From Pseudomonadota bacterium (GTDB lineage: Bacteria; Pseudomonadota; Gammaproteobacteria; Acidiferrobacterales; Acidiferrobacteraceae), in NCBI GenBank assembly GCA_021777335.1, contig JAJYDT010000011.1:1-50745 (forward strand): DNA of 50,745 bases. Reading direction: 5' to 3'. Positions 44,583-50,745 of the stretch are shown piece by piece. The translations under genes were made by a program, and so were the position numbers. The notes below the pieces were generated by a model. It had not been told where the DNA came from. It did no database searches and saw only the letters and a program-made list of their open reading frames with translations. Numbering within the stretch: position 1 is the stretch's first letter; every line of letters begins with the position of its first letter.

Positions 44583-45743
44583 TTACCGGCTGGTGCCGGC
44601 AGTTTTGTGAACCAGCGCTGCCCGATAGGATGCCATGGTCTTCACGGCAATGGTGTCCCAGCCGAAGAGAGACTCGGCTCGCGCCCGACCGCGCGCGGCG
44701 AGCTCGCGTCGCGCGGAATCATCGGATAGCAATCGCAAAACGGCTTCGGCCAGCGATTGCGGATCGTTCTCGGGAATCCATACCGCGGCATCGCCCAGAT
44801 GATCGGGCAGGCCGGCACGACGCGTGGCGATCACGGCCGTTTCGTATGTCATGGCGTTGACTGCTGGCAAGCCGGCAAAGCTGCCGGTGTAAGGCAGCAC
44901 GCAGAGCAGAGCCTTGCCATATGCTTCGGCAGTCGCCTGGCTTCCCATCTGGTTGTGCCATTTCACAATCCCGCCAATACCGGTTTCCGCGGCAAGCCTC
45001 AAACCGTACTCGGGGACCACATCTCCATAGTGGCCGTGTATCATCAGTTCCGGGGTATTCTCCCGCAACCGCTCCTTTACCAGAGCCATGGCCTGAAATA
45101 GGGTATCGACCCCCTTCCCGCGCCATAGTGTATGTCCACCGTAGAAGATGATTCCCTGTTTCGGGCCCTTGGGACGGGGTCCGATATCGATTCCGTAGCT
45201 CATCAAGTCTATGATCTCGCTGTCTACGCCCAGGTCTACGAGTTCTTTGTACATGTCAGACGTGTGGACGATAATACGGTCGGCGCTGTTGTACATGCGG
45301 TTCGTTTCGGGGAAATCCAGCTGTTCGGGATCCAGCTCGTGAACGGTGATGACTCGAGCCGCCCGCGCCGGAAGGCGAAGCCAGCCGAATGCGGCCGTCG
45401 ACCCGAAGGCATTGAGTGTCTGCTGGAAGTGCAGCACATCCGCATCGCCGGTATGGCGCAGGTAGCGCCTGGCCCGTTCCTGGTACAGCAGCTTGCGTGC
45501 CTCTGTCCGTATCCAGTATTTCACCGGATTGGCGGACTTGAAGTAAGTGATGTGGGGAAATTCGAGGAACTCGCAGCGCCGATCCTGGAACATGCGGTTG
45601 ATTTCGACGGGGTCTCCGCATCCGCAGTTAGAGGTAATCACGCCGACCTCCGTTCCGAACTGCCGCTCCAGGGCGTGACGCAAGCCGTTCGTATACTCTC
45701 CGAACGAAGTGGCAAACCAGCAGGAGACCATTTTGATCCTCAT
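44583..45743 (-). CDS. glycosyltransferase family 4 (GT-B fold)
   Basis: This is a 386-residue GT-B glycosyltransferase. MVSCWFATSFGEYTNGLRHAL is the N-terminal strand-loop, VLHFQQTLNAFGSTAAFGWL and ARVITVHELDPEQLDF follow, and IIFYGGHTLWRGKGVDTLFQ opens the donor half. The donor loop reads TGSFAGLPAVNAMTYETAVIA, where the classical E-x7-E positions are not clearly kept, so it is a divergent member. It lies 12 bp after the upstream acyltransferase and 45 bp before the next one, forming an operon. GAGGCGG upstream of ATG 45743 is the ribosome-binding site. Confidence 0.84.
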   Translation of the reverse strand: MRIKMVSCWFATSFGEYTNGLRHALERQFGTEVGVITSNCGCGDPVEINRMFQDRRCEFLEFPHITYFKSANPVKYWIRTEARKLLYQERARRYLRHTGDADVLHFQQTLNAFGSTAAFGWLRLPARAARVITVHELDPEQLDFPETNRMYNSADRIIVHTSDMYKELVDLGVDSEIIDLMSYGIDIGPRPKGPKQGIIFYGGHTLWRGKGVDTLFQAMALVKERLRENTPELMIHGHYGDVVPEYGLRLAAETGIGGIVKWHNQMGSQATAEAYGKALLCVLPYTGSFAGLPAVNAMTYETAVIATRRAGLPDHLGDAAVWIPENDPQSLAEAVLRLLSDDSARRELAARGRARAESLFGWDTIAVKTMASYRAALVHKTAGTSR

Positions 45744-45755
45744 TTTCCGCCTCGT

Positions 45756-46850
45756 TTATCGCAGTAATGCCTTGGCAAGATAGCGCAGCAGACGGGAAGA
45801 GGTGCACAGGTACGACGCAAAACGCCGCTGTCCGACCTGGAGACTCAGCGAGGTTTTTGCGCCGTTGGCCCAGTGGAACTTGTATTCCTCCCCGCCCTTG
45901 AGGAAATCGTAGCACGCGAACCCCGCATCGATCGCATTTTCGATGCACTTCCCAAGCAAGGCATTGCCGACGCTGATGCGCCGGTCGAATGACTTGTCAG
46001 TCGCCATGAGCAAAAGATGGAGGGCGTTCCCGTAGGCAAGATGGATGAGTGCGGCAACGTCGCATCCCTCCGCCGACAGAATATCGATCTGGGGTGCAAC
46101 GACGGTGCTGGAGTCGCAGAATGCCCGCAAAAACGGGCTGAGGGTGCTGCCATCGTGACCGCTCTTGGCGTCGTACAGCGCGAAGAACCTCCGCAGGCCT
46201 TCCTCTGCGTCCGGACGGTGACAAGTGACATGGTGCACGCCGCTGTGCTCTGCCAGACGCCGCCAGTCCTGGCGGTAACGGGCGCGGCGCCCGGAGGATA
46301 ACCCGGCAAAAAAGCGCTCAGCCGTCTCCGGCAATGTGGCCCGTGGTATATAGGCGTGCCGCCGGAGTTCTGCGAATTTTCCATCCTCATCGAGCCGATT
46401 CATGAAGTGGAAAAGGAACGGGGAGTCGGCAGGAATATCGCTCAGGGACAATTGGTCCCAATGACAGCTCCCAACTCCGAACAGGAAGCGATATATCGCA
46501 TTAGCCGCCTCCCGTTCCCGGCCATGCCGTACCATGACATCGAGATAGTCGGAGCCGGTTTCCGGTGTCCCGAGAAAGCGGACTTCCCGAGAACGCAGGC
46601 CAGCGCAGCGGGATGTCGCTAGGTACCAGGGTGCGATCGCAAAGGGTCGTCCGCCGTCGCGGACGACAAGAACGAAAAGGCGGCGCCCGGCTCCAAGGAA
46701 GCAACTCATCCAGGTTTGCAGCCAGTTGTGCGTGAGGAACATCGAATCGGCGGCCGAATCCGCGACGAGCGCGTCCCAGTGGTGCGCAAGATCCGCGCAG
46801 CCTTCTGCCGTATCGACCAGTTCGACTTCGTGCTCGTTTTTCACTGGCAA
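45756..46850 (-). CDS. BcsL/CelD-like GNAT acyltransferase
   Basis: This is a 364-residue double-GNAT protein of the same group as 43326-44537 but clearly divergent in sequence. ADSMFLTHNWLQTWMSCFLG and VLVVRDGGRPFAIAPWYLAT form the first half; FFAGLSSGRRARYRQDWRRL, VAALIHLAYGNALHLLLMAT and CYDFLKGGEEYKFHWANGAK form the second. It is the first gene of the minus-strand trio. Predicted role is acylation or aminoacylation of a polymer sugar; the substrate is unknown. Confidence 0.83.
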   Translation of the reverse strand: MPVKNEHEVELVDTAEGCADLAHHWDALVADSAADSMFLTHNWLQTWMSCFLGAGRRLFVLVVRDGGRPFAIAPWYLATSRCAGLRSREVRFLGTPETGSDYLDVMVRHGREREAANAIYRFLFGVGSCHWDQLSLSDIPADSPFLFHFMNRLDEDGKFAELRRHAYIPRATLPETAERFFAGLSSGRRARYRQDWRRLAEHSGVHHVTCHRPDAEEGLRRFFALYDAKSGHDGSTLSPFLRAFCDSSTVVAPQIDILSAEGCDVAALIHLAYGNALHLLLMATDKSFDRRISVGNALLGKCIENAIDAGFACYDFLKGGEEYKFHWANGAKTSLSLQVGQRRFASYLCTSSRLLRYLAKALLR

Positions 46851-47156
46851 AATCTAACGCATTCCTCTCAGACCGCTGTCAGCGCCGGCATGCCGTGGGG
46901 CGCGGCTGGCATTCCGTCGCTGTTCAAAGAACGGACCATGAAGTGCAAACCAGGGATCTATCGTGACAAGGCGCCGAGACCAACGTGCAGAAGGTCGCGC
47001 GCACAGCTGGCCAGATGACCAGAATCTGTGTATCCCGGGCTGAAGGTACATGCGTTCCTGACGCCGGCACTTTCTCTTCTCCCTGCCCCGGGGCATCTGG
47101 ACAGCCCAATCACCCGAATTTTGGCGAGCAAGTATAGAACCACATTCGGAAAGCCA
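46851..47156. other. intergenic, nothing recognised
   Basis: 306 bp between two minus-strand genes. No gene, repeat or strong terminator was recognised. The promoter of the acyltransferase operon should lie near 46851-46950. Confidence 0.35.
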
Positions 47157-48101
47157 TCAAGGTTGCACCCCACAGCAGGGATCGCGATGATGTCGGTCCT
47201 GGAGTGCGGTGCTGGCCGTCTTAAGCGGCGAAAAAGGTGAATTGTACCATCCAGTAACGCGGCCATCGGCGAAGTAGACCTTGGACACGCCATAGTCCCA
47301 CTCATGAGCTGTTTCCAGAAGCGGCCTGCCCTGGACTGATTTGACCAAAGCTTTTGTGGAGCCCATGGTAAAGCTTGTTGGTCGAAGCGGCATCCGGGGT
47401 GCACCGAAGGCGATGCTGAGCGGATCCGCCGGATTGTTCACCCAGCGCACTACCGTACCATCCAAGAAATAGACCTTGGATTTTCCGTAGTACCAGACGC
47501 CGTTCCTGATGCTGCTCGGTATTCCCTGCGCGGTCTGTACTTCGTCGCGGGTTGAGCCAACCGTGAAAAATGCGCGGTTCCCCGTCGGGCCGTTCACGCT
47601 GGCAGACACCAGCCCGGTGTTCGCCGGACGGTCCGCGCCTCTAAGCGAATGTCTGGAGTGCGGAACCGTGGCGGGCTGGTGAGGCCACCAGAGCGTGTAT
47701 GCCGCCCATGAAGCAAGTCCGATTAATAGCAGCTGAAGCAGGCGGTAGGGTTTCGCGGCAGGACCTGACGGGCGAGGGGACGGCCAACCGGAATCCATCA
47801 GCGCGGCCGATGGTGTCCGCGACGGGTGTCCGCCTGGGGTTCTGTCTATGGAGTGCCGATCGGGCACGGAATTGGCTGACGGAAGGTTGCCGTGGCGTTC
47901 ATGATAGGCTGAAAGTACACGATAGGCCTGGTTGATCTCCTTGATTTTTTCCTCGGCCAGGACCTTCTTTTCAGGCTGCTGGCAAAAGCGGTCGGGATGC
48001 CAGGTGCGCACCAGTCGTCGATAGGAGCCGCGCAGCTGTGTCCAGCTGCACCCGGGTTCGACCTCCAGGGCACGGTACCAGTCAATATAATCTCGGTTCA
48101 T
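47157..48101 (-). CDS. membrane-anchored J-domain protein with two BamE-like repeats
   Basis: This is a 314-residue protein in three parts. Residues 6-68 are a J domain (WYRALEVEPGCSWTQLRGSY, then the HPD motif at 35-37, then EKIKEINQAYRVLSAYHE), expected to stimulate a DnaK-type ATPase in the cytoplasm. A Pro/Ser-rich linker leads to one transmembrane helix at about 120-139. Residues about 178-224 and 243-289 are two copies of one unit: FTxGST...V...QGxP, then W-x-Y-G-x-SKVYFxDGxVxxW-x-N-x-P. The unit resembles the SmpA/OmlA (BamE) fold. With N-in topology these repeats would be periplasmic. Single-span J proteins of this type occur in EPS loci, but their role is not known. Confidence 0.8.
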   Translation of the reverse strand: MNRDYIDWYRALEVEPGCSWTQLRGSYRRLVRTWHPDRFCQQPEKKVLAEEKIKEINQAYRVLSAYHERHGNLPSANSVPDRHSIDRTPGGHPSRTPSAALMDSGWPSPRPSGPAAKPYRLLQLLLIGLASWAAYTLWWPHQPATVPHSRHSLRGADRPANTGLVSASVNGPTGNRAFFTVGSTRDEVQTAQGIPSSIRNGVWYYGKSKVYFLDGTVVRWVNNPADPLSIAFGAPRMPLRPTSFTMGSTKALVKSVQGRPLLETAHEWDYGVSKVYFADGRVTGWYNSPFSPLKTASTALQDRHHRDPCCGVQP

Positions 48102-48517
48102 TGGTCACGCCTGTTGCATCAAATTTCGCCCGCCGAAAGATGTTCCGGAGGGGGTTCGAAGCGTCTCTGTCAGCAGGCAGTCCTGACCGCAGCGATCAGA
48201 AAGGACGGTTATTAGTAATAAATTTCTCGGACACATCATGCAATCAGCCAGCGTTTCTTGGTTCTCAGTCGGGCCGGCCGGCCGGAGACAAGGGCCCATG
48301 TTCTCGAATGCGGACCGCTCTCGTGCATGCCCATCTTTAGAAAGGGCGCCTCTCACGAGACTCATGTGGCTACCGCCTACCAGACCGTTCGTCACGTGCA
48401 TACTATCGTCTGTCGATTAGACAGGGTAAAATCATCAGCCATGCGAATTCAAGTCATTCCTGTGGAAAACGCAGGTTTTTAATAACACGTTTTTAAAGAC
48501 TGGATTGAGGGGGCAAG
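48102..48517. other. divergent intergenic region with possible short leader frame
   Basis: 416 bp separate the J-domain gene from the export lipoprotein. A 13-codon frame starting at 48441 (MRIQVIPVENAGF, stop 48480-48482) lies 36 bp before the next start. A small palindrome CTGTCGATTAGACAG followed by GGTAAAAT lies near 48409-48432 and could be an operator/-10 region. Both are weak observations. No larger gene was recognised. Confidence 0.35.
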
Positions 48518-49147
48518 GTGGGAGTTTTCCGTTCTTTGACCGTATTGAGCCTTCTGCTGGTGCTCGCTGCCTGTGCCAGCGGACCGCAGGTTGTCGAGCC
48601 CTCCGCCCTTGCCGGCGCGGACAAGGCGTTCACCCATACCGGCGAATACAAGATTGGGGTAGCCGACCGCATTGAAGTCTCGGTCTGGCGAAACCCGGAC
48701 CTGTCGGTTACCGTTCCAGTCCGTCCGGATGGCAAGATATCGGTTCCGCTGATCGGCGATGTGCGCGCCAGCGGTTTGACGGCCGAACAGGTCGCTGCCG
48801 TGATCAAAGAGAAGCTGTCCTATTACATCCGTGATCCGAATGTCACAGTGATCGTCGTGGGGCTCGAAAGCCACGAATATCTCTCGCGTGTCCGTATCAC
48901 GGGCGCCGTGCTGAAACCGGAGTCGATACCGTGGAGGGAAGGCATGACGGTGTTGGACGCCATCCTGGAGGCAGGCGGACCGAATCAGTTCGCCGCAGCG
49001 GACAGTACCAAGGTTTACCGACAGGTGGGCAAAAAGACCATTGTCATTCCGATCAATCTCGGCGCGATTTTGAACGATGGCGATCTGGCAACGAACATCC
49101 AACTCGAACCGGGAGACGTAATCACCGTTCCGCAAAGGCTTTTCTAA
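48518..49147 (+). CDS. polysaccharide export outer-membrane lipoprotein (XrtA-associated, Wza/EpsD-like)
   Basis: This is a 209-residue export protein. The lipoprotein signal ends in VLAACASG with the acceptor Cys at residue 19. The Poly_export domain reads YKIGVADRIEVSVWRNPDLS, VTVPVRPDGKISVPLIGDVR and YIRDPNVTVIVVG. An SLBB-type segment follows: VRITGAVLKPESIPWREGMT and VLDAILEAGG, ending with QLEPGDVITVPQR. It would form the outer-membrane exit for the polymer. GTG 48518 has a G-rich GAGGGGGG just upstream. It starts a plus-strand operon with the chain-length gene 37 bp later. Confidence 0.9.
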   Translation: MGVFRSLTVLSLLLVLAACASGPQVVEPSALAGADKAFTHTGEYKIGVADRIEVSVWRNPDLSVTVPVRPDGKISVPLIGDVRASGLTAEQVAAVIKEKLSYYIRDPNVTVIVVGLESHEYLSRVRITGAVLKPESIPWREGMTVLDAILEAGGPNQFAAADSTKVYRQVGKKTIVIPINLGAILNDGDLATNIQLEPGDVITVPQRLF

Positions 49148-49184
49148 TCTTCGCGGATTCAGGATTATCGATCAGGAATTGGAC

Positions 49185-50735
49185 ATGGATCTGCCTTCCG
49201 AACAATTATTCCAAGTGCTGGCACGCGAGGCGTTCGTACATCGAAAGGCGATCGTGGCCCTGTTTGTCGTTGTCAGTTTGTGCACGGCGATAGTGGGCCT
49301 GTTTTGGCCGCAGCGCTACACTTCCTCAACCACGATATTGGTCCAGAGCAAAAACATAATCCAGCCGTTGATGCATGGCACGGCTGTCGATACCGGCGAA
49401 ACCAGCAGAGCGAGCGTTGCGCGCTCGATGATCTACGGCCATCACATCATGGCTCAGTTAGCCCGTGACACCGGCTGGATTAACAGCAAAACGACCCCGA
49501 AACAGGAATCCAACATCATCCACGGGATACTCATACCGCACACCAGCGTTACCCACGTCGGCGACAACAGAAACCTGATCAGAATCCAGTACATCGATTC
49601 CAACCCCCAGCGCGCCTATCTCGCTGCCAAGGATTTGACCAATCTGTTTATCGCGGCGACGCTCGCGGCCAAGGCTAAGGAAAGCCAGGATGCGTTCAAC
49701 TTCATTAATCAGCAGGTGCTGCAGTACCGGGCGAAGCTCACGGACGTTGAGAACGTTCTGAAAAAATTCCAGACTGAGAACCTGACGACAAGGCCTGGGA
49801 GCGAAGGACAGATCGGGAAAAGACTGAACCATCTCCAGGACAACATCGACAAGACCAGCGAAGAGCTCAAGGAGACCGAGATCAAGCAGAACTCGCTGAA
49901 CAAGCAGCTCAACGGGGAGGCGCAGGCAACGGCCGAGTATGTGCTTGAGGGCCAGTACGAAGCGCGCATCGCCAAACTTCAGGGACAGCTGGCCACGCTG
50001 CGGCTCAACTACCGCGATACCTATCCGGACATTGTGCAGCTCAAGCACGAGATTGCGGACCTGAGGCGCGACATCGAGGTGAGTCGCGAGAAGGCGCGGG
50101 AGGGCAGGACTACTGGCAGTCACCCGGCTTTCAATGAAAGCATGGTTCTCAATCCCCTGTACCAGCATCTGCGCCAGGAATTGTCCCTGACACGTACGCG
50201 GATCGCGACGCTGAGTGTGCGTCTGTCCGATTACCGCAAGCTCATGGCCGAAGAGCTCAAGCGCGGGCGTGAAGTCCACAGCGGTGAGGCGACCCTGGCT
50301 GAGCTGACGCGAGACTATACGGTCAACCGCGACATCTACCAGGATCTACTCAGGCGCCGGGAGATTGCACGCGTTACCATGAACCTGGATAAGCAGAAGG
50401 AGGGTCTCACCTTCCAGATCCAGAGTCATGCAGAATTGCCTCACGAGCCGGAAGGTCTGCGATTTGCTGACTTTATCTTCGGCGGATTCTTCCTGGGATT
50501 GGCACTGCCCATCGGACTTCTGTATGCCAAGCTGCAGCTCGATCCACGTGTCTGCACGGAATCGGTTATTGCCGGAAAGATGAAGCTGCCTCTGATGGCG
50601 GTTGTACCGCATCTGTTTACTCCCACGGAGAACGAGGCAACGATGCGGAACCTGAGCCGGCTCGGCATGGTGCTGATGGCGGACGTGATGGTGCTTGCGG
50701 GACTTTCTGTCTTGAAAGTGACTGGGGTGATCTGA
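49185..50735 (+). CDS. Wzz-like chain-length determinant (XrtA-associated)
   Basis: This is a 516-residue PCP-type inner-membrane protein. TM1 (IVALFVVVSLCTAIVGLFWP) is followed by the Wzz domain start YTSSTTILVQSKNIIQPLM. A long coiled-coil periplasmic arm spans about 160-370 (VLQYRAKLTDVENVLKKFQT, LRLNYRDTYPDIVQLKHEIA). TM2 is near residue 425 (FADFIFGGFFLGLALPIGLL), and a further hydrophobic segment at the extreme C-terminus is longer than in simple Wzz. No kinase domain is fused, so a separate BY-kinase is expected downstream. ATG 49185 has AGGAA 7 nt upstream. Confidence 0.9.
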   Translation: MDLPSEQLFQVLAREAFVHRKAIVALFVVVSLCTAIVGLFWPQRYTSSTTILVQSKNIIQPLMHGTAVDTGETSRASVARSMIYGHHIMAQLARDTGWINSKTTPKQESNIIHGILIPHTSVTHVGDNRNLIRIQYIDSNPQRAYLAAKDLTNLFIAATLAAKAKESQDAFNFINQQVLQYRAKLTDVENVLKKFQTENLTTRPGSEGQIGKRLNHLQDNIDKTSEELKETEIKQNSLNKQLNGEAQATAEYVLEGQYEARIAKLQGQLATLRLNYRDTYPDIVQLKHEIADLRRDIEVSREKAREGRTTGSHPAFNESMVLNPLYQHLRQELSLTRTRIATLSVRLSDYRKLMAEELKRGREVHSGEATLAELTRDYTVNRDIYQDLLRRREIARVTMNLDKQKEGLTFQIQSHAELPHEPEGLRFADFIFGGFFLGLALPIGLLYAKLQLDPRVCTESVIAGKMKLPLMAVVPHLFTPTENEATMRNLSRLGMVLMADVMVLAGLSVLKVTGVI

Positions 50736-50737
50736 GC

Positions 50738-50745
50738 ATGAGCAA
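50738..50745 (+). CDS. start of next gene, cut by window edge
   Basis: An ATG two bases after the chain-length stop codon opens ATGAGCAA at the window edge. In XrtA loci this position is normally the tyrosine autokinase, but only two codons are visible, so the identity is inference from gene order. Confidence 0.4.

Noticed and set aside
1-50745. CRISPR arrays, tRNA or rRNA genes
   Set aside because: No regularly spaced direct repeats and no tRNA or rRNA sequence was recognised on reading through the window; this was not tested with a dedicated search.

Overview
The window looks like part of a gammaproteobacterial chromosome with fairly high GC. It carries an exopolysaccharide (EPS) biosynthesis locus of the kind that accompanies exosortase A (XrtA/PEP-CTERM). 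The evidence is family-level recognition of several gene types that co-occur in such loci: an EpsB-type initiating sugar transferase, a DUF3473 polysaccharide deacetylase, a FemAB-like protein, an exosortase-associated group 1 glycosyltransferase, a Gln-dependent amidotransferase, an O-ligase/polymerase-like membrane protein, an export lipoprotein and a Wzz-like chain-length protein. No exosortase, PEP-CTERM target protein or tyrosine kinase lies wholly inside the window. They may lie beyond 50745, where one new gene is just starting. The genus cannot be determined from what is visible.

Layout. 1-456 is the 5' half of ygfZ on the minus strand, the chromosomal neighbour. 779-1221 is a broken IS630 transposase. 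1632-9526 is a plus-strand EPS run: initiating transferase, DUF3473 deacetylase, FemAB, glycosyltransferase, flippase, sulfotransferase. 9788-18751 is a rearranged zone in which the same EPS genes recur as intact genes and relics: two NodB-type deacetylases, a low-molecular-weight phosphatase and its relic, two relics of the initiating transferase, a truncated IS110, a methyltransferase and a glycosyltransferase. 18823-20892 is the amidotransferase. 21198-23899 (minus) is a lipid-linked sugar pair (GT2-GtrA fusion and a GT39-like protein). 23900-29578 is a mobile-element zone with an IS4 fragment, a decayed group II intron and a secreted parallel beta-helix lipoprotein. 29579-39659 returns to EPS genes: glycosyltransferases, a DegT-like protein, a YdcF-like protein, a polymerase/ligase and an ATP-grasp protein. 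39862-43243 is a complete RIT (recombinase-in-trio) element bounded by 92-bp perfect inverted repeats. 43326-46850 (minus) is a three-gene operon of acyltransferase, glycosyltransferase and acyltransferase. 47157-48101 is a membrane J-domain protein. 48518-50735 holds the export lipoprotein and the chain-length determinant.

Inferred working model: the EpsB-like transferase loads the first sugar phosphate on undecaprenyl phosphate, at least six glycosyltransferases extend it, and the Wzx-like flippase turns it over. The O-ligase-like protein polymerises or ligates it, with Wzz setting chain length and the export lipoprotein forming the outer-membrane exit. Deacetylases, GNAT/FemAB proteins, the sulfotransferase and the amidotransferase decorate the polymer.

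The least ordinary features are the RIT element and the palindrome abutting it, a roughly 270-bp hairpin-rich repeat that sits at recombination breakpoints, and a duplicated EPS module whose two copies have lost complementary genes. The J-domain protein with two BamE-like repeats is also unusual.
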